From: JAWKWH01 sp965204295
Lineage (GTDB): Bacteria > Pseudomonadota > Alphaproteobacteria > Rhizobiales > Rhizobiaceae
DNA: 64,000 bases
NCBI GenBank assembly: GCA_965204295.1
Contig: OZ241973.1
Span: 2,108,001-2,172,000 of the forward strand
Direction of reading: 5' to 3'
In this document: piece after piece, positions 35,439 through 44,629 of the stretch
Layout: each line of letters starts with the position of its first letter
How positions within the stretch are numbered: the first letter of the stretch is position 1
Notes under the pieces: model-generated
Told to the model about the DNA's origin: nothing
The model's database searches: none
Seen by the model: only the letters and a program-made list of their open reading frames with translations
Position numbers and translations under genes: made by a program

Positions 35439-35924
35439 CTAAAGCTCTTCGAGAATTTTGGCGGCGCTTGTCTCAATCGCCTGACCGGGCGCGAGCTCGA
35501 TGTTGATTACGCTGACTGTCCCGTCGTCCACGATCATGGAGAAGCGCCGGCAGCGGGTGCCCATACCGGCTGCGCTCAAGTCAATATCGAGGCCGATTTT
35601 CCTGGCGAACGAACCGTCCCAGTCGGCCAGAAACAGCATCTTGTCCCTGCCGCCGGTCGCATCCGCCCAGGCATCCATCACGAAGTGGTCGTTTACCGAA
35701 ACGACGGCGATTGCGTCGACGCCCTTCGCCCTGAGCGTATCGTGGTTTTCCAGAAACCCGGGGACATGATGATTATGGCAGGTCCTGGTGAACGCTCCGG
35801 GAACACCGAACAGAACAACCTTCCTGCCGGCAAAAATTTCGGCGGTGGTCAGATTAGACGGGCCGTCTGCGGCGACGGTCTTGAACGTGGCCTCAGGCAG
35901 CCGGTCTCCCGCGGAAATGGTCAT
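35439..35924 (-). CDS. Peroxiredoxin (Prx5/AhpC-TSA redoxin type)
   Basis: 161 residues from MTISAGDRLPEATF, with GGAGATCG upstream. The peroxidatic Cys is in VPGAFTRTCHNHHVPGF, where most relatives have PGAFTPTCSxxHxPG; the double His after Cys is unusual. The other Cys, in AAGMGTRCRRFSMIVDDG, may be resolving or extra. The enzyme reduces peroxides with thiol or glutaredoxin donors in the cytoplasm. Confidence 0.94.
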   Translation of the reverse strand: MTISAGDRLPEATFKTVAADGPSNLTTAEIFAGRKVVLFGVPGAFTRTCHNHHVPGFLENHDTLRAKGVDAIAVVSVNDHFVMDAWADATGGRDKMLFLADWDGSFARKIGLDIDLSAAGMGTRCRRFSMIVDDGTVSVINIELAPGQAIETSAAKILEEL

Positions 35925-36011
35925 CACGATCTCCAAAAATCCAAATGAAACGACGGCCACAAATAATGAATCCGGACCGCTTGTCCAGTGCGGTCGTTCG
36001 CCGGGGCGCGA

Positions 36012-36815
36012 TCAGTCCGCGGCGGTGGCCGTGAGATTGATTTTTCCGCTCACCGCGGCATCGGATGAGACCAGGGTGTAGGAAATTTCAGGCGGTTCGC
36101 TTCCGTCCCCGGGACGCGCCAGCAATGGAATGTCATAGGCGCGACCGTCTAGCGAGATCATCGGCGTTCCAAAGTACCAGCCGTCGGCGGAAGCGACGAA
36201 CAGTTCCGGCGATGCGCCGGAATCGGGCGCGGTGATTTCCGCCCGGATCGTTTGCGGACCGGTCAGGCGCAGGGTGTCCAGCCGGAACATGTCGTTCGGC
36301 TCGCCGGGCAATGCGGAAAAGGCCGACGCGACAATCGCCGCGTGTTCGGACGTGTCGTTGGAAACCGAGGGATCCAGCGAAAAGCGAATCTGAACGGGAA
36401 TACAGATTTTTTCGCACAGTCCCAGAAACACATCCGCCTCGATATATGGCGCGGCGGCGGTTTCGAACTCCAGCGCCAGCGAGACATGATTTTTATAGCC
36501 CGCCCAGACGGCGTATCCGTCATCGAAACGTTGCGGCGGCGGAAAAAGGAAACCGGCGCTTGTAACATCGCGGCTTGCGCTGACGTCGATCCGCGGCGGA
36601 ACGCCCGCGTCGCCGGGGTCGATCCAGTAAGTCTTCCATCCCGGCAGCAGAGCAATTTCCAATGCGCCCTTCAATTTGCCCGCCCGGTCGATGCCGCCCG
36701 CGGTCACCAGCCGGATTTCGCCGCCTTCGGTGGAAAACCGGTCGGTGCTGGCGGCGTTGGCGATACCGCCGACCGGGAACAACAGCGCAAGGACTGAAAA
36801 AAGCATGTGTCTCAT
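36012..36815 (-). CDS. Periplasmic DsbD N-terminal-domain-like protein
   Basis: 267 residues. A signal peptide (MRHMLFSVLALLFPVGGIANA) is followed by an Ig-like domain similar to the N-terminal domain of DsbD: GGIDRAGKLKGALEIALLPG, WKTYWIDPGDAGVPPRID, then FLGLCEKICIP, whose two Cys are spaced as in that domain. The rest of DsbD (TM and thioredoxin parts) is absent. It may carry reducing equivalents to periplasmic partners such as cytochrome maturation proteins. The open frame upstream to 36932 is not convincing. Confidence 0.8.
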   Translation of the reverse strand: MRHMLFSVLALLFPVGGIANAASTDRFSTEGGEIRLVTAGGIDRAGKLKGALEIALLPGWKTYWIDPGDAGVPPRIDVSASRDVTSAGFLFPPPQRFDDGYAVWAGYKNHVSLALEFETAAAPYIEADVFLGLCEKICIPVQIRFSLDPSVSNDTSEHAAIVASAFSALPGEPNDMFRLDTLRLTGPQTIRAEITAPDSGASPELFVASADGWYFGTPMISLDGRAYDIPLLARPGDGSEPPEISYTLVSSDAAVSGKINLTATAAD

Positions 36816-36961
36816 GACCCCACATTGATATGCCGCGAATGCTCGCGCAATGCAGGCGGCGAACAACGATGATGATAATTGCGTGAGACGATCACGCATT
36901 TTGCCGGCAGTGCGGTTCGATTGCTCTATCAATTTGCGGCCAAAAAGCTTATCCTTTTGGC

Positions 36962-37570
36962 ATGGGACGTGAAGAAACCGATCTTCGCAACGATCGCCGC
37001 GGTTCGCTCGACGGCCAGTTCCTGGTCGCCATGCCAGGTATGCCGGATGAGCGGTTTTCGCGCGCCGTGATCTATTTGTGCGTCCATAGCGAAGAAGGCG
37101 CCATGGGTCTGATCATCAATCGCGTCCAGCAGGTCCGGTTTCCCGATCTTCTGGTTCAACTCGATGTCATTGATAAAAAAGAGGAAATCCGCCTGCCCGA
37201 AAGCGCGCGCTCCATGCCGGTTCGCAGCGGAGGCCCGGTGGACCGGGGCAGAGGTTTCGTGGTGCATTCGGACGACTACATGACCGAATCGTCCATGCCC
37301 GTCGATGAAAGCATCGTCCTGACCGCGACGGTCGATATTCTGCGCGCGATATCCGACGGTCGCGGCCCGGCCAGGGCCTTCATGGCGCTCGGTTATTCGG
37401 GTTGGGGACCGGGACAGCTCGAAGCGGAGATAACCGAAAACGGCTGGCTGACATGCGACGCGGACAAAAACCTGCTTTTCGATACCGACATCGATAACAA
37501 GTATGAACGGGTGTTGTCTTCGCTCGGAATCGATCCGATGCACCTCAGCAGCGAAGCGGGACGGGCTTAG
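36962..37570 (+). CDS. YqgE/AlgH family protein
   Basis: 202 residues. Family marks: LDGQFLVAMPGMPDERFSRA, VIYLCVHSEEGAMGLIINR, SGGPVDRGRGFVVHSDDY and FMALGYSGWGPGQLEAEI. UPF0301/AlgH proteins are cytoplasmic and of uncertain biochemistry (AlgH was tied to alginate regulation in Pseudomonas). Divergent from the DsbD-like gene. Confidence 0.95.
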   Translation: MGREETDLRNDRRGSLDGQFLVAMPGMPDERFSRAVIYLCVHSEEGAMGLIINRVQQVRFPDLLVQLDVIDKKEEIRLPESARSMPVRSGGPVDRGRGFVVHSDDYMTESSMPVDESIVLTATVDILRAISDGRGPARAFMALGYSGWGPGQLEAEITENGWLTCDADKNLLFDTDIDNKYERVLSSLGIDPMHLSSEAGRA

Positions 37571-37697
37571 GATCAGGTTTCATCAATCTCATTCCTTGCC
37601 GGACCCGAAGGGCGTGGCCCCTCCGGCTTCACGCTGCAACGGATGACATCAACGGGCCCTGCCCCCGGTCAGCCCGCGAGGCGAGCGCGACGGGAAT

Positions 37698-40652
37698 TCA
37701 GGCCCGCGCCTGATGCCGTTCACGCAACAAACGCAAAACGACTTCGGCGTCCATGGGCGGGCCGAACATGAAGCTTTGCACGTACTCACATCCCATTTCA
37801 CGCAGCGTCGCGGCGTCGGTTTCGTCGGTCACGCCCTCGGTGACGACCGACAGGCCCAATTCATGCGCCATGTTGACCATCGATTTCAGCAGCAGCGTCC
37901 TCTTCGGGCTTATATCGTCGACAAAGCTCTTGTCGATCTTGATCGTATCGAACGGAAAACGGGTCAGGTAGGAGAGCGACGAGAATCCCATCCCGAAATC
38001 GGCCAGCGACAGGCCGATACCGAGTTGCTTCAGGCTTTTGAGAATATGGGCCGCCTGCTCGGGGTTGGCCATCACCATCGATTCGGTCAGTTCCAGCCTG
38101 AAACAGCGGGCAGGCAGGCTTGAGTGAGCCAGAACCGAGTGGACATCCGCGACGAGATCCTGCCGGATCAGCCGCCTGCTCGGCAGGTTGACCGCCACCG
38201 ACAATGGCGCATCGCCGATTTCCTTTTGCCAGCCGTAGAGGTCGCCGACAGCGCGCCGCATCGCGAACAGACCGAGTTGGACAATCAGCCCGGTCGCCTC
38301 CGCCGCCGGAATAAACTCGCCCGGCGGGATTATACCGCGGCGCGGATGTTCCCAGCGGATCAGGGCTTCGAAACCGGCAATGGACGCGTCCTGCAGACGT
38401 ATGATCGGCTGGTACGCCAGACTGAACTCCGAACGCTCGACCGCGCGACGCAAATCGGATTCCAGTTGCGGCCTGTCGGCGCCGGATGTTCTGAACGCCG
38501 GTCTGAACGGCTCTATTCGACCGCCGCCAGACAGTTTCGCCTGCTGCATGGCGAGTTCGGCGTCCCTGATCATTTCGTCCGCCGTATTCGTGGCGGAAGT
38601 CGCCGTGATCAGGCCGACCGACGCCGTCAGCACGATTTCGCTGTCGCCACATGCGATCGGCGCCCCGATCGCCTGTTTGACGGCTTCCGCGATACCCGCG
38701 ATGCGAGCCGGATCCCGTTCCGAAAGCAAAAGCAGAGCGAACCGGTCCGCGGAGGTGCGCGAAAGCGTGTCGTGAGGTTTCATCAGCCTGTGCAGCCGCC
38801 TGGCGATTGTCAGCAGGATGGTGTCGTCGGCGGATATTCCGGGGCTTTGCGTTACCTGGCCGGACCGGTCGATGTCTATTGAGAACACCGTCGGCTTGAT
38901 GTTCCCCCCGGCATTGGCGATTGCGATAGCCGTCTCAAGCCGGTTCAGGAACAGTTCGCGATTGGGCAGTCCGGTGAGATTGTCGTGGACCGCATCACGC
39001 AAAAGGCGCTCTTCGGCCCTCTTCCGTTCGGTAATTTCAACCAAGGTGCCGATGCAGCGGATGACCTCGCCGCCGGAGCCCGCCACCGGCCGCGCCCTTA
39101 GCAGGAACCAGCGGTAATGACCGCCCGCGTCTGTCATCCGGAGCGATTGCGAGACCTTTCCGCGACGATGCGCTAGGATCATGTCCAGCGTGATGCGGAA
39201 CCGGTCCCGGTCTTCCCGATGCAGCGCGCGCAGCCAGTCCCGCGCGGGTCCGTGCAGGCTGTTCGGCGTCAGCCCGAGCGCATCGGATATGTCGGGTTTC
39301 GTTATGACGCGGTCGCGCGGCACATCCCAGTCCCAAACCAGATCCCCCGCTCCGGCAACGGCCAGCGCCTGGCGTTCCATGTCGCTGAACGATCCCTGCC
39401 GCGGACCGTCTCCCGCGAATGCGTGCTGCATGACCGTAAATCCGATCAGCAGGGTTACCAGAATCAGCCCGCCGCCCAGCGCCGGTTGCACGATATCGTT
39501 GTCCAGTGTGCCCGACAGCGCCATCCAGGAGCCGGAAATCCAGACCAGGACCATCAGCCAGCTCGGCACCAGCATGATCGCGCGGTCGTAGCTCCTGGCG
39601 CCGAGATAGATGATCAGTCCGACGCCGGCGATCGCTGTCAGGACAAAGGATATTCTGGCGATGCCGGCGGCGATCGGCGGTTCGATGATCACGCCAGTCG
39701 CAAGCAGCGCAAGTCCCAGAATCCAAGTGAGGGCACCGTAGCTGAAGTGATCGTGCCAGCGATTGAGATTGAGATAGGTGAACAGGAAAATGACGAATGT
39801 GGCCGCCAAACCCACCTCCGCTCCGGCGCGCCACATCCGGGCGTCGCCGGGCGTGATTTCGATCACGCGATTGAGAAAGCCGAAATCGACGCAGATATAG
39901 GCCAGAACGGCCCAGGCCAGGGCGGCGGTCGCCGGGAACATCGAAGTTCCCTTGACCACAAAAAGAATCGTCAAAAACAGCGCGAGCAACCCGGAAACGC
40001 CAATGACGATACCGCGATAGAGCGTGTAGGAGTTGATCGTGTCCTTGTAGGATTCCGTGTCCCACAAATAGATCTGCGGCAGATCGGGCGACGCCAGTTC
40101 GGCCACGAATGTGACAATGGCACCCGGATTCAGTGTGACCAGAAAGATATCCGCGTCGGGGCTCGATTGCCTGTCGAGCGCAAATCCCTCGCTTGGCGTG
40201 ATCGCGGCAATACGCCGCGAACCCAGGTCGGGCGACAACAGGCCCGAGCCTGAAAGCCGGAAATGCGGCGCGACGATCAGGCGATCGATTTGCAGGTCGG
40301 TCGCGTTGGCCAGGGCGAAAACCGCCCAGTCGCCGTCGGAATCCTCATCGTTTGCCTCCACCTCAATGCGGCGCACGATGCCGTCCGGCTGGGCCGCCGT
40401 GTTGACCTGAAAGCTCGATCCCTGATTGCGGTGGATGTCGACGGCTTGGGAAAGATCGAGCGCTATGTCATCCTTCGAAATCCTGATGGGTTCGACCGCC
40501 GCCGACGGCGCGGCGACCCACAGCACCGCGATCAATGCCGTGACCAGAATCCAACTGTTTGCGGACGCCGTTCCGTTCAAGCTTTTGAGCCCCGATCCCG
40601 TTTTTTCCGAAAGTCCTCGTCGATCAGCGAGAACAACATATGATCCCGCCAC
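37698..40652 (-). CDS. Membrane GGDEF/EAL-domain protein with PAS sensor, degenerate motifs
   Basis: 984 residues. A hydrophobic leader (LVTALIAVLWVAAPSAAVEP), an extracytoplasmic domain and about seven TM helices (residues 215-420) resemble 7TM-DISM receptors; a PAS domain follows (GDLVWDWDVPRDRV to TLVEITERKRAEE). The GGDEF core has SADRF in place of GGDEF, so no cyclase activity is expected. The EAL domain has EALIRW, ELTES, IKIDKSF and VTEG, but DDFGTG is LADFGMG, losing the first Asp. Residual c-di-GMP binding or hydrolysis is uncertain. A TTG at 40580, overlapping the upstream GNAT stop, is an alternative start. Confidence 0.92.
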   Translation of the reverse strand: MAGSYVVLADRRGLSEKTGSGLKSLNGTASANSWILVTALIAVLWVAAPSAAVEPIRISKDDIALDLSQAVDIHRNQGSSFQVNTAAQPDGIVRRIEVEANDEDSDGDWAVFALANATDLQIDRLIVAPHFRLSGSGLLSPDLGSRRIAAITPSEGFALDRQSSPDADIFLVTLNPGAIVTFVAELASPDLPQIYLWDTESYKDTINSYTLYRGIVIGVSGLLALFLTILFVVKGTSMFPATAALAWAVLAYICVDFGFLNRVIEITPGDARMWRAGAEVGLAATFVIFLFTYLNLNRWHDHFSYGALTWILGLALLATGVIIEPPIAAGIARISFVLTAIAGVGLIIYLGARSYDRAIMLVPSWLMVLVWISGSWMALSGTLDNDIVQPALGGGLILVTLLIGFTVMQHAFAGDGPRQGSFSDMERQALAVAGAGDLVWDWDVPRDRVITKPDISDALGLTPNSLHGPARDWLRALHREDRDRFRITLDMILAHRRGKVSQSLRMTDAGGHYRWFLLRARPVAGSGGEVIRCIGTLVEITERKRAEERLLRDAVHDNLTGLPNRELFLNRLETAIAIANAGGNIKPTVFSIDIDRSGQVTQSPGISADDTILLTIARRLHRLMKPHDTLSRTSADRFALLLLSERDPARIAGIAEAVKQAIGAPIACGDSEIVLTASVGLITATSATNTADEMIRDAELAMQQAKLSGGGRIEPFRPAFRTSGADRPQLESDLRRAVERSEFSLAYQPIIRLQDASIAGFEALIRWEHPRRGIIPPGEFIPAAEATGLIVQLGLFAMRRAVGDLYGWQKEIGDAPLSVAVNLPSRRLIRQDLVADVHSVLAHSSLPARCFRLELTESMVMANPEQAAHILKSLKQLGIGLSLADFGMGFSSLSYLTRFPFDTIKIDKSFVDDISPKRTLLLKSMVNMAHELGLSVVTEGVTDETDAATLREMGCEYVQSFMFGPPMDAEVVLRLLRERHQARA

Positions 40653-41182
40653 ACGCCGTCGATGCGCAAATAGGATCGCAATAATCCTTCACTTGAAAAT
40701 CCGGCTTTTTCAAGCACATGGATCGAGCGCTTGTTGCCGGGAATACAGGCCGCCTCGATCCTGTGCAAGCCAAGTGTCCGGAAACCATGGTCGATAACCA
40801 GCAAAAGCGCCTCGCTCATCAGACCGGAACCGGAATATTTTTCCCCCATCCAGTAGCCGATATGGCCGGATTGGGCCACGCCGCGCCTGATGTTGCCAAT
40901 CGAAATCCCGCCAGCGAGACCGCCCGATTGCCTTTCGAAGATCAGGAACGTCAGTCCTGTCCCCCGACGGCGTTCCCGGCCATGCTGCCGAAGCCTCTCA
41001 CGCCACGCGCTTCGTTCCAGTTCGTCGATTATCCAGCGCGGCTCCCACGGTTCGAGGAAACAGCGGCTTTCCCGACGCAGCCGCGCCCAGGACTTGTAGT
41101 CGGACCATCGGGGATAACGCAGAAAAACCCTGTTTCCCGTCAACTCCACCCCGCCTGAACCGAACAAATCGCGTATCGACAC
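40577..41182 (-). CDS. GNAT family acetyltransferase (RimJ/RimL type)
   Basis: 201 residues. RimJ-like pattern: VFLRYPRWSDYKSWARLRRE, WRERLRQHGRERRRGTGLTF, GYWMGEKYSGSGLMSEALLL (acetyl-CoA site), then GLHRIEAACIPGNKRSIHVL and EKAGFSSEGLLRSYLRIDGV. Members acetylate N-termini of ribosomal proteins or small amines. It lies 17 nt after the M16 peptidase gene in the same operon. Confidence 0.93.
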   Translation of the reverse strand: MSIRDLFGSGGVELTGNRVFLRYPRWSDYKSWARLRRESRCFLEPWEPRWIIDELERSAWRERLRQHGRERRRGTGLTFLIFERQSGGLAGGISIGNIRRGVAQSGHIGYWMGEKYSGSGLMSEALLLVIDHGFRTLGLHRIEAACIPGNKRSIHVLEKAGFSSEGLLRSYLRIDGVWRDHMLFSLIDEDFRKKRDRGSKA

Positions 41183-41199
41183 GTCCGCTCGATTCCGGG

Positions 41200-42492
41200 T
41201 CAGATCGCCATTCGATGCGCGGATTGCGGTTTCCGCGCCAGATGGTCGTGTATGCTCTGGAAAAACGGGAGATTTCCAACCGGGCCGACCGCCGCCACCG
41301 TCGGTCTGGTCGAAAACAGCCGATCAGAGAGATCGGCCAGTCTCTCGACGGTGATATTGGACAGGCGATCCAGCAATTCCTCGGTTGTGACCGGTCTGCC
41401 GAACAGCAGAATCTGCCGCGCGATCTGGGACACCCGGCTCGTCGCGCTTTCGTGCGACATCAGCAGTCCGGCGCGGTATTGGGCGACAGCCCGTTCCCGC
41501 TCGTCCTTCCGGATTATTTCCCCGCTTCTCTTCAACTCATCAAGGATGACCGGAATGAGTTCGGCGACATCCTCCCTGCCTGTCGCCGCGTGGATTCCGA
41601 AAATGCCCGTATCCGAAAATCCCCAGTGAAACGCTTGGACCGAGTAACAAAGTCCACGCTTTTCCCGCACCTCCTGGAACAGGCGTGACGACATGCCGCC
41701 GCCCAGTATCATCGACAGGATCTGCGAGGCGTAGAAATCGCGCGCATGGTAGGCGCGGCCTTCAAAACCCAGCACGATCTGGGCATCCATGAGATCGCGA
41801 TCCTCGCGGAAATCGCCGCCCACATAACTCGCGTAGCCGGCAGGTCCGGCGGATGCCCGTTCGCGATACCCGCCAAAGTGCTTTTCGACCTCACGCGCGA
41901 ATTCCCGGTGCGAGACCGCACCGGCCGCGACGATGACCATGCGGTTGGCGCCATATTGCCGTTCGAGGTAGGCGCGAAGCTGGGCGGCGGAGAAAGATTC
42001 CACGGTTTGCGGCGTGCCGAGCACCGATCTGCCGATCGTCTGATGTCGGAATGCCGTTTCCGCGAAGCGGTCGAAGACTATATCGTCCGGTGTGTCGTGC
42101 GCCGCGCCGATCTCCTGGACAATAACATGCTGTTCGCGTTGTAGTTCTGCGGGATCGAATTTTGGATCGGTCAATATGTCGGCGAGGATATCGACCGCCA
42201 GCGGAACATCGTCCTTCAAAACGCGGGCATAAAATGCGGTTGTTTCGACGCTGGTCAAGGCATTGATCTCTCCCCCGACATCCTCGATCTGCGAAGCGAT
42301 GTCCCAGGCGTCGCGTCCGCCGGTTCCCTTGAACGCCATATGTTCGAGAAGGTGAGCGATGCCATGTTCATCGTCGTGCTCATTGCGCGAACCCGACTTT
42401 ACCCAAACGCCCAGCGCAACGCTTTCCAGATGGGGAATTGTTTCCGTGGCGACCGTCATCCCGTTCGGCAGACGGCTGACATCAACACTCAT
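41200..42492 (-). CDS. M16 family zinc peptidase
   Basis: 430 residues from MSVDVSRLPNGMTVATETIP, with GGGAGC upstream. The inverted zinc motif HLLEH lies in HGIAHLLEHMAFKGTGG, with the third ligand Glu 70-80 residues on (VETTAFYARVL region). The two halves of the M16 fold are both present. It resembles mitochondrial processing peptidase beta; rhizobial members lie next to thrC as here. The substrate is unknown. Confidence 0.95.
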   Translation of the reverse strand: MSVDVSRLPNGMTVATETIPHLESVALGVWVKSGSRNEHDDEHGIAHLLEHMAFKGTGGRDAWDIASQIEDVGGEINALTSVETTAFYARVLKDDVPLAVDILADILTDPKFDPAELQREQHVIVQEIGAAHDTPDDIVFDRFAETAFRHQTIGRSVLGTPQTVESFSAAQLRAYLERQYGANRMVIVAAGAVSHREFAREVEKHFGGYRERASAGPAGYASYVGGDFREDRDLMDAQIVLGFEGRAYHARDFYASQILSMILGGGMSSRLFQEVREKRGLCYSVQAFHWGFSDTGIFGIHAATGREDVAELIPVILDELKRSGEIIRKDERERAVAQYRAGLLMSHESATSRVSQIARQILLFGRPVTTEELLDRLSNITVERLADLSDRLFSTRPTVAAVGPVGNLPFFQSIHDHLARKPQSAHRMAI

Positions 42493-42516
42493 AATACGCG
42501 CGCTCCCGCTCACTCT

Positions 42517-43905
42517 TTACCAGTATATTCGACGCTCGATATGATCTTCCACCATTTTCAGGTCCGATGGAAGGATCGTGTGTCGTTCCTTCGCCTGCAT
42601 CATCCCCGACAGGCGCGCGGGCAACCGGGGCGCAACGCCGCTCGCAGCTTCCACGGCGGCGGGAAATTTCGCCGGGTGCGCCGTGGTGAGAACGATCATC
42701 GGCTCTTCGCCGCCGTGTTCGCGGGCGACCTTGAAGCCTGTCGCGGTATGGGGATCGGCGAGGTAGCCGGTCGAGGCGTACAGGTTCCTTATCATTTCGG
42801 CGGTCGCGCTCATCTTCGACCGGCCGGCCGAAAACTCCGAACGGATCGTCGACAATATTCTGTCATCCAGGGTGAATGATCCCGACTGCTTCAGTCTGTC
42901 CATCAGCCTGACAGTTTCGGTGCTGTCGCGCCCCGAGGCTTCAAAAAGCAGACGTTCGAAATTCGATGACACCTGAATATCCATCGAGGGTGAAGTGGTC
43001 TCGATCACCGGTCGGGTTTCATACTGGCCCGTTTCGAGAGTTCGAGCCAGAATGTCGTTGTCATTGGTGGCGATTACGAGCCTCTTGACCGGCAGACCCA
43101 TCCGCTTTGCCGCATAGCCCGCGAAGATGTCGCCGAAATTTCCGGTTGGCGCGGTAAACGAAACCGGCCTGTCCGGCGCGCCAAGCGAAATCGCCGAAGA
43201 GAAATAGTAGACGATCTGCGCCATGACCCGCGCCCAGTTGATCGAGTTCACGCCCGACAGGCCGACCCGGTCCCTGAACGGTTGATCGTTGAACATCGAT
43301 TTGACCAGCGCTTGGCAATCGTCGAAATTTCCTTCGATCGACAGCGCGTGAACATTCGACGCATCGGATGTCGTCATCTGCCGCCGCTGAACGGGAGAGA
43401 CCCTGCCCAGCGGAAACAGGATGAAGACCTCCGTCCGTTCGCGCCCGGCGAACGCCTCGACCGCCGCCCCGCCGGTGTCGCCGGATGTCGCGCCGACGAT
43501 CGTCGCCCGTTCGCCCCGTTCGGTCAGGACATGATCCATGAGTCGCGACAGCAACTGCATCGCCACGTCCTTGAATGCGAGCGTAGGTCCGTGAAACAGT
43601 TCGAGCGCGAATTCGCCGCCATCCGTTTGCACGATTGGACACACCGCCGGATGATCGAACGCGGCATAGGCGTCGCCGGCCATTCGGGCGAACATGTCCT
43701 GTTCGATATCGCCGGCGACGAAGGGGGCAAGCAGGCGGCTCGCGATCCCGGAATAATCGAGGCCCCGCATCGCCCGGATTTCGGTGGCGCTGAATTCGGG
43801 CCAGCTTTCCGGCAGATAAAGCCCGCCGTCGCGCGGCAGGCCCGCCAGCAGCGCGTCGGAAAAACCTAGGATCGGGGCATCGCCCCTGGTGCTGATGTAT
43901 TTCAT
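42517..43905 (-). CDS. thrC: Threonine synthase
   Basis: 462 residues from MKYISTRGDAPILGFSDALL; the frame is open upstream to 44202 but without family similarity. The PLP Lys is in GPTLAFKDVAMQLLSRLM, the phosphate-binding segment is GATSGDTGGAAVEAFAGR, and the C-terminal block DPHTATGFKVAREHG is typical. It converts O-phosphohomoserine to threonine, the step after ThrB. First gene of thrC-M16-GNAT-EAL on the minus strand. Confidence 0.97.
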   Translation of the reverse strand: MKYISTRGDAPILGFSDALLAGLPRDGGLYLPESWPEFSATEIRAMRGLDYSGIASRLLAPFVAGDIEQDMFARMAGDAYAAFDHPAVCPIVQTDGGEFALELFHGPTLAFKDVAMQLLSRLMDHVLTERGERATIVGATSGDTGGAAVEAFAGRERTEVFILFPLGRVSPVQRRQMTTSDASNVHALSIEGNFDDCQALVKSMFNDQPFRDRVGLSGVNSINWARVMAQIVYYFSSAISLGAPDRPVSFTAPTGNFGDIFAGYAAKRMGLPVKRLVIATNDNDILARTLETGQYETRPVIETTSPSMDIQVSSNFERLLFEASGRDSTETVRLMDRLKQSGSFTLDDRILSTIRSEFSAGRSKMSATAEMIRNLYASTGYLADPHTATGFKVAREHGGEEPMIVLTTAHPAKFPAAVEAASGVAPRLPARLSGMMQAKERHTILPSDLKMVEDHIERRIYW

Positions 43906-44030
43906 CGCGATTGCCTGTTGCCGGGGTTCCGCAAACCTGTTGAACATCGGCGGATTCGTGTGCGCTTTCGGTCGCATTTCCGCCGTGGCGCTGGTATAGA
44001 TGCTTGTTCCCTTCGATAAAAGTGCGGGCA

Positions 44031-44618
44031 ATGGAGTTTGATTTGGGCACTCTGCGGTTTTTCGGGCTCGTCGTTCTGGTCGCGGCGATGGCGGGTTGCC
44101 AATCGGGCGGCGGATTTCCCGGCCTCGGTCTTGGCTCAAATGATGAAAAGGAAGCCGGGAAAAAGCCCGACGACCGGATAAGCCAGGTCGATTTGCGCGC
44201 ATATTGCCCGCAGGTCAGGCTTCGGCAGGGTACGGCGTTCTACAACACCTATCAAAGGGTCCGCGGCGAAGAAGAGAGAAATCCGGACAATATCGTTTAT
44301 CAGGCGTCGATCTCGGATGTGACGCGCAGTTGCAGATATGAAAACGGTCTGTTGAACATGAACATCGCTGTCGCCGGCCGCGTCGTTCCCGGGCCGAAAG
44401 CCGAAACCGGCGCGATAACGATGCCGATCCGGATTGCGGTCGTTCGCGGCGAAGAAGTGCTCTATTCCGAACTGCACCGGCATCGGGCGGTCATCGACGG
44501 CGCAGTCGGAGCGACCCAGTTCGTGTTCAACGATCCCGACGTGTCGTTGCCGGTGCCAGCGGCGGCCAATCTGCTTGTGTTCGCCGGATACGATGAAGGT
44601 CCGCCCGAACGGCGGTAG
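44031..44618 (+). CDS. Putative outer-membrane or periplasmic lipoprotein
   Basis: 195 residues from MEFDLGTLRFFGLVVLVAAM with the lipobox AAMAGC just after, so lipid modification is expected. The mature part has a Gly-rich linker, a DLRAYCPQVRLRQGTAFYNT block, and a beta-rich body (YQASISDVTRSCRYENGLLN, NIAVAGRVVPGP). This resembles an uncharacterised family common in Rhizobiales. Two further Cys could pair. Divergent from thrC. Confidence 0.8.
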   Translation: MEFDLGTLRFFGLVVLVAAMAGCQSGGGFPGLGLGSNDEKEAGKKPDDRISQVDLRAYCPQVRLRQGTAFYNTYQRVRGEEERNPDNIVYQASISDVTRSCRYENGLLNMNIAVAGRVVPGPKAETGAITMPIRIAVVRGEEVLYSELHRHRAVIDGAVGATQFVFNDPDVSLPVPAAANLLVFAGYDEGPPERR

Positions 44619-44629
44619 GCCCGTTGGGG

